In this document: positions 8,808-17,466 of the stretch, piece by piece
Layout: the number at the start of each line of letters is the position of its first letter
How positions within the stretch are numbered: the stretch's first letter is position 1
Assembly (NCBI RefSeq): GCF_036880405.1
Contig: NZ_JBAJJM010000006.1
Location: 62,001 to 126,000, forward strand
Length of the DNA: 64,000 nucleotides
Direction of reading: 5' to 3'
Source of the DNA: Mannheimia indoligenes
GTDB taxonomy: Bacteria; Pseudomonadota; Gammaproteobacteria; Enterobacterales; Pasteurellaceae
Made by a program: the position numbers and the translations under genes
The notes under the pieces: model-generated
Seen by the model: the letters and a program-made list of their open reading frames with translations, nothing else
Told to the model about the DNA's origin: nothing
Databases searched by the model: none

Positions 8808-9326
8808 TTACTTAAATAATAATTCCTGTTCTAAATCTTCAATCGCTTGGATACATTTCTTTTTGCGGTATTCTGTTTCTATAATTTGATTTTGCAGCTC
8901 TTGCTTTAATATCTCATTTTCCTGATTATAATTTTTCTCCATTAACCAACTCATCTTTTCATTTAATGCCCTTAATGCCTTACGATATTCTTGCAAACGT
9001 TTATTCGGTGAAAGAGCGTGAATATTCGACGGAAATTGAAAGGAAGAATGAAACTGTGCTACTTTTTTTTGCTGATGAGTGTTTTTAATTGCACTATTAA
9101 GAGCATCAAATTGCTTAATCAGTTTTTCGGCGTAAAATTCACTATATGAAACATCTTCCTGAGCGAGTAGTTGCTCTGCTGTTTTTTCAATCTCGGCAAC
9201 AAAGAATTTTACTAAACCAGATTGTTTGGAAAAATAAGTTGAATTAAGTGTAATTTTTTGCTCAGAAAGAGGATGCAGTGTAGCTAAATTTTGTTTTATC
9301 TGGGTAAGAAAAAAGTGTTTATGCAT
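8808..9326 (-). CDS. priC: Primosomal replication protein N'' (PriC)
   Basis: A 172-residue, charged, largely helical protein. The central LSPNKRLQEYRKALRALNEK and the coiled C-terminal half resemble Pasteurellaceae PriC; similarity to E. coli PriC (175 residues) is weak beyond length and helical layout. PriC helps reload DnaB at stalled forks with a single-stranded gap. Its ATG overlaps the end of a short frame at 9319-9528. A perfect CRP-type palindrome lies about 155 bases upstream. It ends 48 bases from galU, convergent with it. Confidence 0.75.
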   Translation of the reverse strand: MHKHFFLTQIKQNLATLHPLSEQKITLNSTYFSKQSGLVKFFVAEIEKTAEQLLAQEDVSYSEFYAEKLIKQFDALNSAIKNTHQQKKVAQFHSSFQFPSNIHALSPNKRLQEYRKALRALNEKMSWLMEKNYNQENEILKQELQNQIIETEYRKKKCIQAIEDLEQELLFK

Positions 9327-9528
9327 ATTTATTAGCTTGTAATAGAAATTTAGGCAATGAATTCATTTTATATAAATTTATGCTAGAAGCAAAATGTTCA
9401 TCTGCAAGCGATTTATATTTCTCAAATACAGAATGTTTTTGAGTAAAAATCAATCTAAGTTTAAATAAAATTTCAAAAATGTGATCTACATCACAAAATA
9501 AATGAACTTTTTCAAAATGTTGCAACAC
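9319..9528 (-). CDS. Doubtful 69-codon frame overlapping the priC start
   Basis: A GTG-started frame that overlaps priC by 8 bases, the spacing of a coupled pair. Against it: there is no Shine-Dalgarno sequence, the composition is AT-driven (rich in Phe, Lys and Leu), and a perfect CRP palindrome lies inside it. I recognise no family. It may simply be the priC leader. Confidence 0.25.
   Translation of the reverse strand: MLQHFEKVHLFCDVDHIFEILFKLRLIFTQKHSVFEKYKSLADEHFASSINLYKMNSLPKFLLQANKYA
9480..9495. promoter_or_regulatory. Perfect CRP-type site between priC and the porin
   Basis: TGTGATCTACATCACA is an exact TGTGA-N6-TCACA palindrome with A/T flanks, only slightly different from the E. 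coli consensus. On the plus strand a possible promoter follows (TTGCAA 9520-9525, 16-base gap, GATAAA 9542-9547), putting the site near -66 and leading into a 51-codon frame and then the porin. On the minus strand it could act on priC. It has TGTGA rather than the TGCGA core of competence CRP-S sites. Confidence 0.75.
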
Positions 9529-9574
9529 TTGATTTTGACTGGATAAAAATCTTTATTTTTCAAGTGGTTATGTG

Positions 9575-9730
9575 ATGCAACCAAAATCAATTCAAATGAG
9601 CAAATTTCTCCAAATGAAACTAAGTGAATTTAACTTATTGATTTATAAGGAAATGCTCTTTATAAGAATAGCATTTGGACTATTGACATTAAGTTTTGTT
9701 TTTGCAATTATGCACCTGCAAGCAGTGTGA
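9575..9730 (+). CDS. Possible 51-residue single-pass membrane peptide
   Basis: An ATG at 9575 opens 51 codons ending TGA. The first 30 residues are polar and amphipathic (MQPKSIQMSKFLQMKLSEFN), followed by a clear hydrophobic helix (IAFGLLTLSFVFAIM, about 33-47). AAGTGG at 9562-9567 is a weak ribosome-binding site; a later in-frame ATG at 9596 is possible. It lies downstream of the CRP palindrome and fills what would be an unusually long porin leader. The porin -35 (TTGACA at 9683) lies inside the frame, so part of it could be promoter DNA read by chance. I know no family for it. Confidence 0.35.
   Translation: MQPKSIQMSKFLQMKLSEFNLLIYKEMLFIRIAFGLLTLSFVFAIMHLQAV
9683..9711 (+). promoter_or_regulatory. 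Likely porin promoter and structured leader
   Basis: TTGACA (9683-9688), a 17-base gap and AATTAT (9706-9711) precede the porin. The resulting leader of roughly 108 bases can fold by pairing AATAGCTG (9734-9741) with CAGCTATT (9787-9794). Long structured leaders are typical of porin mRNAs controlled by small RNAs, but no such RNA is shown here. Confidence 0.5.
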
Positions 9731-9824
9731 GGCAATAGCTGATACACTGTGATTGGATTGTTGCTCTTACACCTTAACGAGGGTAACAGCTATTATATAA
9801 CATAAAAAATCTAAGGTGAAAATT

Positions 9825-10871
9825 ATGAAAAAAACATTAGTTGCATTAGCATTAACAGCGTTCGCAGCGTCAGCATCAGCAACAGTAGTTTATGATGCAG
9901 ATGGTACAAAAGTAGATTTCTGGGGTTCTTTACGTTTAATCGTAGATAACCAAACATCAAAAACAGATGGTAAAAAAGATGCCGGTGAAGATAACGGCGA
10001 TACCAAATTACGCAATGCAGGTACTCGCTTTGGTGTGAAAGTAAACCACGCATTAAATGACAACGGTTTCTACGCATTAGGTGCATTACAAGTTCGTCTA
10101 AAAGGCAACCAAGATGCTGGCTTTGGTGATTTATATGCTCACCAAGCGTATGTTGGTTTAGGTCAAAAAGAGTATGGTCAGCTTACTTTCGGTAAACAAG
10201 CAGTAATTGCTGATGATGTAGGTTTAGCAAATGACTACGCATACGGTTTATTAAATGACTATGTGCCAACTTCTAGCACAAGTGCCATTCGTTATGACTA
10301 TAACGGTATTGAAGGTTTAACATTAAGTGCTAACTATAACTTTAGCCAAAATCAAAAAAATGACGGTAAGGTTTTAGATAAAGCAATCAAAAACGGTTAC
10401 GGTTTCGGTGCAATTTATGAAGTAAACAACTGGATCTTCCAAGGTGCTTACGGTCGCACACACTATAAAACAGACTCAGAAGATAAAATTCGTGCAAACG
10501 CATTTGATGCAGCAGTTGGCTATAACATCAATGATGCTGTGTTAGTAGGTGTTGATGGTGGTTACCAAATTGAAAAAACCGGTTCAGACAAAGATAAATC
10601 TTTCTATGTTGGTCCAATGGTTAAAGTTCAAGTAACTGATAAATCATCTATCTATGGTAACTATAAATATGCTCAAACTAAATACGAAGGCGGTTCTAAA
10701 GATAAAGAACACGGTTTCTTAGTTGGTACTGACTACAAATTCCATAAAAACGTAGTTGCTTTCGTTGAAGGTGCATATGTGAAAGGTAGATCATACGATT
10801 CACAAGGTAATCACAGCTCAGCTAAAACAACAGAACAAGCAATCGGTGTTGGTTTACGCGTAAACTGGTAA
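9825..10871 (+). CDS. General porin, OmpP2-like (outer membrane)
   Basis: A 348-residue precursor with signal peptide MKKTLVALALTAFAASASA (cleavage after residue 19). The mature protein has alternating amphipathic strands typical of a 16-strand trimeric porin: repeated short Gly/aromatic strands, Lys/Asp-rich loops such as KTDGKKDAGEDNGD, and a C-terminal strand AIGVGLRVNW. Ending in Trp rather than the commoner Phe is still aromatic, as BAM recognition requires. I set the start at the ATG at 9825, not the GTG at 9816, because AAGG lies eight bases before it. It resembles P2-type porins of Haemophilus and Pasteurella and would be a major diffusion channel and surface antigen. Confidence 0.88.
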   Translation: MKKTLVALALTAFAASASATVVYDADGTKVDFWGSLRLIVDNQTSKTDGKKDAGEDNGDTKLRNAGTRFGVKVNHALNDNGFYALGALQVRLKGNQDAGFGDLYAHQAYVGLGQKEYGQLTFGKQAVIADDVGLANDYAYGLLNDYVPTSSTSAIRYDYNGIEGLTLSANYNFSQNQKNDGKVLDKAIKNGYGFGAIYEVNNWIFQGAYGRTHYKTDSEDKIRANAFDAAVGYNINDAVLVGVDGGYQIEKTGSDKDKSFYVGPMVKVQVTDKSSIYGNYKYAQTKYEGGSKDKEHGFLVGTDYKFHKNVVAFVEGAYVKGRSYDSQGNHSSAKTTEQAIGVGLRVNW

Positions 10872-10894
10872 TTACTGATTTGCTAATCTAGTTT

Positions 10895-10928
10895 AACCCC
10901 TAACAAATTTTTGTTAGGGGTTTTATTT
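10895..10928 (+). terminator. Rho-independent terminator of the porin
   Basis: AACCCCTAACAA (10895-10906) and TTGTTAGGGGTT (10911-10922) form a perfect 12-bp stem with a 4-base loop, followed by TTATTTT. Confidence 0.92.
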
Positions 10929-11045
10929 TGCAAATTTTTTAGAAAATACGACCGCTTGCCGGGTAAAATAATTTCCCTATCACTCTACCATTTCCCTATT
11001 TTTCGGATAGAATATAATCATTATTTTTAATACAAGAGGTGAAAA

Positions 11046-12128
11046 ATGACAGAGGTTTATAACTTCAGTGCAGGTCCGGCAATGATGCCGAAAAAAGTGT
11101 TAGAAAAAGCACAAAACGAATTATTAAATTGGTTAGATCAAGGCACTTCGGTAATGGAAGTAAGCCATCGTGGTAAATTGTTTATGGAGTTAGCGACTCA
11201 ATCTGAGGCTGATTTGCGTAAACTTTATAATATACCGGAAAATTACCGCATTCTCTTTTTACAAGGCGGAGCAAGAGGTCAGTTTGCGGCTATTCCAATG
11301 AATTTGATTGGCAAAAAAGGCAAAGCTCTTTATTTAAATTCAGGGCATTGGTCTGCAACTGCGGCAAAAGAAGCTCGTAACTTCACGGAAATTGATGAAA
11401 TTAATATTTTAGAGACCGATCCGCAATTAAAAGTAAACCGCTTAGATTTTAGCGATATTGCTGATCAATATGATTATGTGCATTACTGCACAAACGAAAC
11501 TATTAGCGGTGTTGAAATTGTTGATATTCCGAATGTAGGTAACACACCGTTAGTGGCAGATATGTCATCAAATATTTTGTCTCGTGGTATTGATATTAGT
11601 AAGTTTGGGGTAATTTATGCAGGTGCTCAGAAGAATCTAGGACCAGCAGGTATTACGATCGTGATTATTCGTGATGATTTAATCGGCAATGCCCGCAAAG
11701 ACACGCCTTCTATTTGGAATTATGCGGTTCAGCGTGATGCGGATTCAATGATTAATACGCCACCCACTTTTGCTTGGTATTTGTGTTCATTAGTATTCAA
11801 ACATTTACTGGTAGAAGGTGGATTAAAAGCTACAGAAGAGCGTAACTTAGCGAAAGCAACGTTGTTATATGATTATTTAGATAGCTCAAAATTCTATTAC
11901 AACACAGTTGCAAAAGAAAACCGCTCATTGATGAATGTAACCTTTACCACGGGTAATGATGAATTAAATGCAAAATTTGTAAGTGAGGCGACCGCTTGTG
12001 GCTTACAAGCCTTGAAAGGACATAAAGTGTTAGGTGGAATGCGTGCTTCAATTTATAACGCAATGCCAATTGAAGGGGTTAAAGCGTTAATTGAGTTTAT
12101 GAAAGAATTTGAACAACGTAATGCTTAA
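11046..12128 (+). CDS. serC: Phosphoserine aminotransferase
   Basis: A 360-residue class V aminotransferase (E. coli 362) for serine and pyridoxine synthesis: 3-phosphohydroxypyruvate plus glutamate gives phosphoserine. The start YNFSAGPAMMP is diagnostic, the PLP lysine is K196 in AGAQKNLGP, and the phosphate-binding region includes QGGARGQFAAIPMN. AGAGGTG precedes the ATG. An exact uptake signal lies inside the gene (11991-11999), encoding TAC in ATACG. It ends at its own terminator, convergent with the antiporter gene. Confidence 0.97.
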   Translation: MTEVYNFSAGPAMMPKKVLEKAQNELLNWLDQGTSVMEVSHRGKLFMELATQSEADLRKLYNIPENYRILFLQGGARGQFAAIPMNLIGKKGKALYLNSGHWSATAAKEARNFTEIDEINILETDPQLKVNRLDFSDIADQYDYVHYCTNETISGVEIVDIPNVGNTPLVADMSSNILSRGIDISKFGVIYAGAQKNLGPAGITIVIIRDDLIGNARKDTPSIWNYAVQRDADSMINTPPTFAWYLCSLVFKHLLVEGGLKATEERNLAKATLLYDYLDSSKFYYNTVAKENRSLMNVTFTTGNDELNAKFVSEATACGLQALKGHKVLGGMRASIYNAMPIEGVKALIEFMKEFEQRNA

Positions 12129-12139
12129 ATAGAAAGATT

Positions 12140-12165
12140 AAGAGCCACATTTGTGGCTCTTTTCG
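12140..12165 (+). terminator. Terminator of serC
   Basis: AAGAGCCAC (12140-12148) pairs with GTGGCTCTT (12153-12161), then TTTCGTTTT. It lies between two convergent genes and may also slow transcription arriving from the antiporter gene. Confidence 0.85.
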
Positions 12166-12170
12166 TTTTA

Positions 12171-13148
12171 TCAGATAGCAGTTTTAAACAGATAGAAGTT
12201 ATAACCTACATAGGCTATGAAAAGAATAAATCCTTCTAAGCGGTTAATTCTTCCACCTTCCGGTCGGCGATAGATATTCAAGCCAAACACAAAAAGTAAG
12301 AAGGTTAGAGCAGACATAATCACAATATCACGAGAGAATACTTCTGCAGCTGCTTGCATTGGTTCAATTGCACCGGCAATACCGACCACCGCTAGGGTAT
12401 TAAATAAGTTAGAACCGATGATGTTGCCTAATGCTAAATCCACCTCGCCTTTACGAGCAGCAGCAATAGATGATGCTAATTCAGGTAACGATGTACCCAC
12501 TGCTACAATGGTTAAACCAATCACTAAATCGCTTACACCAAAGAATTTTGCAACTTCAACTGCTCCCCAAACCAAAAATTGAGAACTTACAACTAAAAGC
12601 ACTAAGCCAATAATCAGCCATAAAATAGATTTGCCTAAACTCATTTCTGAGCTACTTTCTAATTCAGCATCAACATCAATTGCTAACGCATCATTTTTAC
12701 TTTTCATTGCGGTAATGACTGTCCAAACCATATAAACTGCAAATACAGCAAGTAAAATAATCGCATCTAAGCGGGTAACATCGGCATCATAAAGTAAATA
12801 GGCTGAAAGTAGCGTAACTGCCATTAAAATAGGTAATTCCTTTTTCAATACTTCGGAATTTACCATTAATGGTTTAATAAGGGCGGTTAAACCTAAAATA
12901 AGAGCAATATTGGTAATATTTGAGCCATAAGCATTACCAAGTGCAATGCCGGGAGAGCCACTTAATGCAGATGAAGCTGAAACAATCATCTCTGGGGCTG
13001 ATGTACCAAAGCCGATTACGACAATTCCAATTAATAATGGTGTCATACCAAAATGTTTAGCCGTAGATGCTGCCCCATCAACGAAACGGTCAGCACTCCA
13101 AACTAACACAATTAAGCCACCGATAATGGCAGCAAGAGCAAGAGTCAT
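12171..13148 (-). CDS. yrbG: Calcium/sodium antiporter, CaCA family (YrbG type)
   Basis: A 325-residue inner-membrane exchanger with about ten helices in two inverted halves. Each half has the alpha-repeat ion-binding pattern: GTSAPEMIVS with LGNAYGSNITN in the first, and GTSLPELASS with LGNIIGSNLFN in the second. The central acidic loop (DVDAELESSSEMS) is cytoplasmic in this family. It exports Ca2+ in exchange for Na+, or for K+ and Na+ in some members. AAGGAT precedes the ATG. It is divergent from glnD, with about 110 bases between. Confidence 0.9.
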   Translation of the reverse strand: MTLALAAIIGGLIVLVWSADRFVDGAASTAKHFGMTPLLIGIVVIGFGTSAPEMIVSASSALSGSPGIALGNAYGSNITNIALILGLTALIKPLMVNSEVLKKELPILMAVTLLSAYLLYDADVTRLDAIILLAVFAVYMVWTVITAMKSKNDALAIDVDAELESSSEMSLGKSILWLIIGLVLLVVSSQFLVWGAVEVAKFFGVSDLVIGLTIVAVGTSLPELASSIAAARKGEVDLALGNIIGSNLFNTLAVVGIAGAIEPMQAAAEVFSRDIVIMSALTFLLFVFGLNIYRRPEGGRINRLEGFILFIAYVGYNFYLFKTAI

Positions 13149-13260
13149 AAATTATCCTTCTATTACAAAATGAAAGTGCATTATAGCTTGTTGTGTAAAA
13201 ATAAATATAGGCAAAGCGAAATAAATCGCCTATTATTTTGAAAAATTTGGACGAGTAAAT

Positions 13261-15825
13261 ATGAAAAATAGCAACGAATTAAAAACGCTTTTAGCTGAAT
13301 TTACGGAAAAGCAAAAACAGGTATTTCCAACTACAGATGTAATGGAGCTCATTACTGAGCGTAGCCGTTTTTGCGATGAAATTTTGCTCACGCTTTGGCA
13401 ACAATACGGGCTGGGAAAGCGTGAAGATCTTGTATTATTAGCGGTTGGCGGTTATGGGCGGGAGGAGATGTTTCCGCTCTCTGATCTTGATATTTTAGTG
13501 CTGTCTGAAAAGACATTAGATGAAACCACACAACAATTACTAAATGAATTATTTAATTTGCTGTGGGATAGTAAATTGCAGTTAGGAACAAGTGTTCGAA
13601 CCCTTGATGAATGTATTGCGATCGGGAAAGCTGAAATTTCAGTTGCTACCAATATGTTGGAAGGGCGTTTTCTATTCGGCAATCATCAGCTTTGGATTAG
13701 ATTAAAAGAGGCAATATATCAGCCGGATTTTTGGGAAATTGATGCATTTTTTAAAGCAAAAATGGACGAAAAAAACGCTCGCTATGCCCGCTATCATAAT
13801 ACCAGTTACAACCTTGAGCCTGATTTAAAACACAGCCCAGGAGGGTTGCGAGATCTGAATTTGATCTCTTGGATTATGCTACGTCAATACGGTGTACATT
13901 CATTCATTGATTTGCTCAATAAAGGGTTACTCTATTCCGAAGAATATAAAGAATTAATGGCAGCACAAGCGGTGCTTTTTCGTATGCGTTTTGCACTTCA
14001 CTTGCAGCTTAAACGTTACGATAATCGTTTGAGGTTTGATAGACAGCTACAACTCAGTGAATTTTTAGGCTATCAAGGCGATGGTAATCAAGCGGTTGAA
14101 ATGATGATGCGTGATTACTTCCAAGCTACAAAATCCATTTCTCAACTCAGCCAGCTCATACTGAATGGTTTTGAGCAAACCCATTTATTCAATTTGCAAA
14201 AAACAGGTGAAAAACAACCGCTTGATCCTTATTTTTATCAGCAAAATCAGATGATATTTATTGAAGATCGTCGCATTTTCAAAAATCATCCCTCTACAAT
14301 GTTAGATTTATTCTTCCATCTTACGCATTTCCCGCAGTTAGCTGCAAGTGCAGATACGTTAAGGCAGCTGCGTTTATCTCTCCAGCAGCAAGAGCAAGCT
14401 CTTTGTGACAATGAGAAAATGAGAGAAAAATTTGTGCAACTCTTCCACCAACCTAAAGTGATATCCAGAGCGATTTTGCCAATGCACCAATTAGGTTTTT
14501 TGACAGCCTATTTACCACAATGGAAAGGCATTGAAGGGCTGATGCAGTTTGATTTGTTCCATATTTATACCGTAGATGAACACACGGTTCGGGTAATGCT
14601 GAATTTAGAAAACTTTGCTGAGAATACGCAAGATTCTATTTTTCCTCTCGCTAAAAGTTTATTTTCACAGTTATCAGATAAGCACGGCTTGATTTATCTT
14701 GCCGCACTTTTTCACGATATTGCAAAGGGCAGAGACGGCGATCACGCTAAAGTAGGGGCGGAGGATATGCGTGAATTCGCCAAACTACACGCATTTAACC
14801 AAGAGCAAACTGATTATATGACTTGGCTTGTGGAAGAACATTTGACGATGTCGATTACGGCTCAACGGCGTGATATTCACGATCCGGAAGTAGTGCGTGC
14901 ATTTGCAAAAAAAGTGAAAAATTCGACCGCTTTATCTTCATTGCTTTGTTTAACGGTTGCCGATATTTGTGCAACCAGCGAGAGTTTATGGAATGATTGG
15001 AAAGCCTCACTTTTTACCCAACTTTACCAATTCACGTTGCAGCAATTAGCGGAAAATTTAGATTACGAAGCGGTAGCAAAAGAACATCGCTTGCAAGCAT
15101 TAGAATTGATGAAATTGGTACTTTCTGCTGATGAAAGAAAGCGATTAACAACCTTTTGGCAACCTTGCCCGCAAAGCTATTTTTTACGCCATAAACCCAC
15201 TCAATTGGTGTGGCACGCATTAAGTTATATTAAAAATCGCGAACTGCCAATGGTGTTAATCAGCAACGAGTATGCAAGGGGCGGAACAGAAATTTTTGTT
15301 TGTTGCCAAGATCAGCCTCAACTTTTTGCCCGTATCGCTCATTTATTAAGCCAAAAGAAAATCAGCATTCACGATGCTCAAATTATTACCAGCGAAAACA
15401 GCTTAGTGCTAGATAGTTTTATTGTAACTGAACGTAATGGAGAAGATTTAACCGACGAAAGAAGTCTACAAATTCAGCAATCTTTGATAAAAATGTTAGC
15501 AATGCCGAACAATCAGGTGAGGTTTATTAAAAAGCCTGTTAAGCACGCGTCATTTAAACGCAAAACAAGGTTACGTTTTCTTCCTCAATCATCAAAACAG
15601 CAAACTGAATTTGAATTATTTACCCTTGATCGAGATGGATTATTGGCTCAAGTTGGCTATATTTTTAATCGACTAAACTTGAATTTATTAAATGCGAAAA
15701 TTACTACGATTGGCGAGAGAGTAGAGGATTTCTTTGTAGTAAATAATGCTGAAGGAAAAGCACTCTCGGAACAAGAGCAGTTGGTACTTCAAGAAACAAT
15801 AATGAGAGAACTGGATAACGAATAG
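13261..15825 (+). CDS. glnD: [Protein-PII] uridylyltransferase / uridylyl-removing enzyme
   Basis: An 854-residue bifunctional nitrogen sensor (E. coli 890). The nucleotidyltransferase motif GGYGREEMFPLSDLDIL lies at 63-79, the HD hydrolase motif LFHDIAKGRDGDHAK near 480, and two ACT domains at the C-terminus (ISIHDAQIIT near 700 and LLAQVGYIFNRLNLNLLNAKI near 800) that sense glutamine. It uridylylates PII when glutamine is low and removes UMP when it is high. Its partners (glnB, glnE) are not in the window. A uptake signal lies inside, and another pair forms its terminator. Confidence 0.96.
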   Translation: MKNSNELKTLLAEFTEKQKQVFPTTDVMELITERSRFCDEILLTLWQQYGLGKREDLVLLAVGGYGREEMFPLSDLDILVLSEKTLDETTQQLLNELFNLLWDSKLQLGTSVRTLDECIAIGKAEISVATNMLEGRFLFGNHQLWIRLKEAIYQPDFWEIDAFFKAKMDEKNARYARYHNTSYNLEPDLKHSPGGLRDLNLISWIMLRQYGVHSFIDLLNKGLLYSEEYKELMAAQAVLFRMRFALHLQLKRYDNRLRFDRQLQLSEFLGYQGDGNQAVEMMMRDYFQATKSISQLSQLILNGFEQTHLFNLQKTGEKQPLDPYFYQQNQMIFIEDRRIFKNHPSTMLDLFFHLTHFPQLAASADTLRQLRLSLQQQEQALCDNEKMREKFVQLFHQPKVISRAILPMHQLGFLTAYLPQWKGIEGLMQFDLFHIYTVDEHTVRVMLNLENFAENTQDSIFPLAKSLFSQLSDKHGLIYLAALFHDIAKGRDGDHAKVGAEDMREFAKLHAFNQEQTDYMTWLVEEHLTMSITAQRRDIHDPEVVRAFAKKVKNSTALSSLLCLTVADICATSESLWNDWKASLFTQLYQFTLQQLAENLDYEAVAKEHRLQALELMKLVLSADERKRLTTFWQPCPQSYFLRHKPTQLVWHALSYIKNRELPMVLISNEYARGGTEIFVCCQDQPQLFARIAHLLSQKKISIHDAQIITSENSLVLDSFIVTERNGEDLTDERSLQIQQSLIKMLAMPNNQVRFIKKPVKHASFKRKTRLRFLPQSSKQQTEFELFTLDRDGLLAQVGYIFNRLNLNLLNAKITTIGERVEDFFVVNNAEGKALSEQEQLVLQETIMRELDNE

Positions 15826-15829
15826 TAAA

Positions 15830-15866
15830 AACCGCTTGTAATTCATTACGACAAGCGGTTGTTTTT
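15830..15866 (+). terminator. Terminator made of paired uptake signals after glnD
   Basis: AACCGCTTGT (15830-15839) and ACAAGCGGTT (15851-15860) form a perfect 10-bp stem followed by GTTTTT. Both arms contain the exact 9-base uptake signal. It also lies at the 3' end of the convergent zapG gene. Confidence 0.88.
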
Positions 15867-15876
15867 AGTAAAAATT

Positions 15877-16272
15877 TTACGATTTTAATAAGCCGGAAGA
15901 ACCTTCAGAGTAATCCCTTGGTTGATCTTCTTCTGTTTTTTGAGGTTGAACAGGCAGCTGAGCTTGTTGGAAAAACTCAATACTTTTAGCATTTTCCGGT
16001 AATAACTTTTCAGAACTTTGAGCTAAATGGGCATACAGTTTTTTATAATCAGCCGCTAACGTTGAAAGTAATTGAGCGGATTGCTCGAAATGTTGCTCAA
16101 GTTGTTGTTTTTGTTCATCAAATTGTGTTTTGGTTTGTTTAAGTTCTCGCTCTAATTCGTGTTGTTTCCTTACATTACTATTAAATACACGCACTAGGGT
16201 ACAACCTACCACAGCTCCCACAATAAATGCAGCGGCAATTGCTGCCCAAACATCACTTGTCCATTGTTCCAT
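15877..16272 (-). CDS. zapG: Z-ring/envelope-associated protein ZapG (YhcB, DUF1043)
   Basis: A 131-residue inner-membrane protein: one N-terminal helix (AAIAAAFIVGAVVGCTLV, about 10-27), then a coiled coil rich in Gln and Glu, and the conserved tail PRDYSEGSSGLLKS, nearly identical to E. coli YhcB. That protein links division and elongation machinery with envelope growth. The frame is open further upstream, but AAGGAG directly precedes two adjacent ATGs (16275 and 16272); the second has the better spacing. It is divergent from rplM. Confidence 0.9.
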   Translation of the reverse strand: MEQWTSDVWAAIAAAFIVGAVVGCTLVRVFNSNVRKQHELERELKQTKTQFDEQKQQLEQHFEQSAQLLSTLAADYKKLYAHLAQSSEKLLPENAKSIEFFQQAQLPVQPQKTEEDQPRDYSEGSSGLLKS

Positions 16273-16423
16273 CATAAACTCCTTATGTTTAAGTAGTGAA
16301 TTTATGGTTCTATTTTTAACATTTCGGCTTTTATTTGAAAAGCTCCAAATGATTAAAATGTGATATAGGTTCAATTTTAAAGAATAAGTCTAAAAAATAT
16401 TAGATTTTTGGCTAAAAAGTCTG

Positions 16424-16566
16424 TATAATTTTGCCACCCTGTTTTGCTTGGAGTTTCCCGCCAAGCAGTTTGGTCAGAATTGACTCGAAGGGGTTGGATT
16501 CTACCGTCATAGGTAATTCCTTTTTAAGGAATTGGGTTATAAACTTTATATTTTGGTATTTAATTA
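16424..16566 (+). promoter_or_regulatory. rplM-rpsI promoter and structured leader
   Basis: A perfect -10 TATAAT (16424-16429) is followed by a leader of roughly 130 bases with two hairpins. TGCTTGG pairs with CCAAGCA (about 16445-16466), and AATTCCTT (16515-16522) pairs perfectly with AAGGAATT (16526-16533). The rplM ATG has no good Shine-Dalgarno sequence. In E. coli, L13 represses its own mRNA through the leader; the hairpins and weak start fit a similar mechanism here, which is inference. Confidence 0.55.
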
Positions 16567-16995
16567 ATGAAAACTTTTGTAGCAAAACCAGAAACAGTAC
16601 AACGTGACTGGTATGTAGTAGATGCGACAGGTAAAACTTTAGGTCGTTTAGCTACTGAATTAGCACGCCGTTTACGCGGTAAACATAAAGCTGAATATAC
16701 TCCGCACGTAGATACAGGTGATTACATCATCGTTATCAATGCAGAGAAAGTAGCAGTAACTGGCAAAAAAGAAACTGATAAAATCTACTACTGGCACACT
16801 GGCTATGTAGGTGGTATCAAAGATGCAACCTTCAAAGAAATGATTGCACGTCGTCCGGAAGCAGTGATCGAGATCGCAGTTAAAGGTATGTTACCTAAAG
16901 GTCCTTTAGGTCGTGAAATGTTCCGTAAATTAAAAGTTTACGCAGGTAACGAACATAACCACGCTGCACAACAACCACAAGTTTTAGACATCTAA
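16567..16995 (+). CDS. rplM: 50S ribosomal protein L13
   Basis: A 142-residue protein, the same length as in E. coli. It starts MKTFVAKPETVQRDWYVVDA and has the conserved blocks LGRLATELARRLRGKHKAEY and MLPKGPLGREMFRKLKVY. It is an early assembler of the large subunit. It is first in the two-gene operon with rpsI (15-base gap). The ATG lacks a clear ribosome-binding site, unlike rpsI, which fits control through its structured leader. Confidence 0.99.
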   Translation: MKTFVAKPETVQRDWYVVDATGKTLGRLATELARRLRGKHKAEYTPHVDTGDYIIVINAEKVAVTGKKETDKIYYWHTGYVGGIKDATFKEMIARRPEAVIEIAVKGMLPKGPLGREMFRKLKVYAGNEHNHAAQQPQVLDI

Positions 16996-17010
16996 TCACG
17001 GAGCAGAAAA

Positions 17011-17406
17011 ATGACAGCAGCAAATCAAAACTACGGCACAGGTCGCCGCAAAAGCTCTTCAGCTCGTGTATTTATCAAACCGGGCAGTGGTAACATTACC
17101 ATTAACCAACGTTCTTTAGAGGTTTACTTCGGTCGTGAAACTTCACGTATGATCGTTCGTCAACCATTAGAGTTAGTTGAATTAACAGATAAATTAGACC
17201 TATACATCACTGTAACCGGTGGTGGTATTTCTGGTCAAGCGGGTGCAATCCGTCACGGTATCACTCGTGCATTAATGGAATACGATGAAACTCTACGCCC
17301 AGCACTTCGTGCAGCAGGCTTCGTTACTCGTGACGCACGTCGCGTTGAACGTAAAAAAGTGGGTTTACACAAAGCACGTCGTCGTCCACAATACTCAAAA
17401 CGTTAA
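17011..17406 (+). CDS. rpsI: 30S ribosomal protein S9
   Basis: A 131-residue protein beginning NQNYGTGRRKSSSARVF and ending in the basic tail RRPQYSKR, whose final Arg reaches the P-site tRNA in known ribosome structures. CACGGAG precedes the ATG. It is co-transcribed with rplM and ends at a strong terminator, so the operon here is just the two genes. Confidence 0.99.
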   Translation: MTAANQNYGTGRRKSSSARVFIKPGSGNITINQRSLEVYFGRETSRMIVRQPLELVELTDKLDLYITVTGGGISGQAGAIRHGITRALMEYDETLRPALRAAGFVTRDARRVERKKVGLHKARRRPQYSKR

Positions 17407-17425
17407 TTTTATTTTCGTTTTCAGC

Positions 17426-17453
17426 AAAAAAGGCAGGAATTCCTGCCTTTTTT
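17426..17453. terminator. Strong, nearly symmetric terminator after rpsI
   Basis: AAAAAAGGCAGGAA (17426-17439) and TTCCTGCCTTTTTT (17440-17453) are fully complementary with A-run and T-run flanks, so it can terminate on both strands between rpsI and the convergent VanZ-like gene. Confidence 0.93.
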
Positions 17454-17466
17454 ATTATTTATAACA

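Noticed and set aside
9480..9495. Competence-type CRP-S site
   Set aside because: The half-sites are TGTGA/TCACA, the ordinary CRP form, not the TGCGA/TCGCA form used with Sxy.
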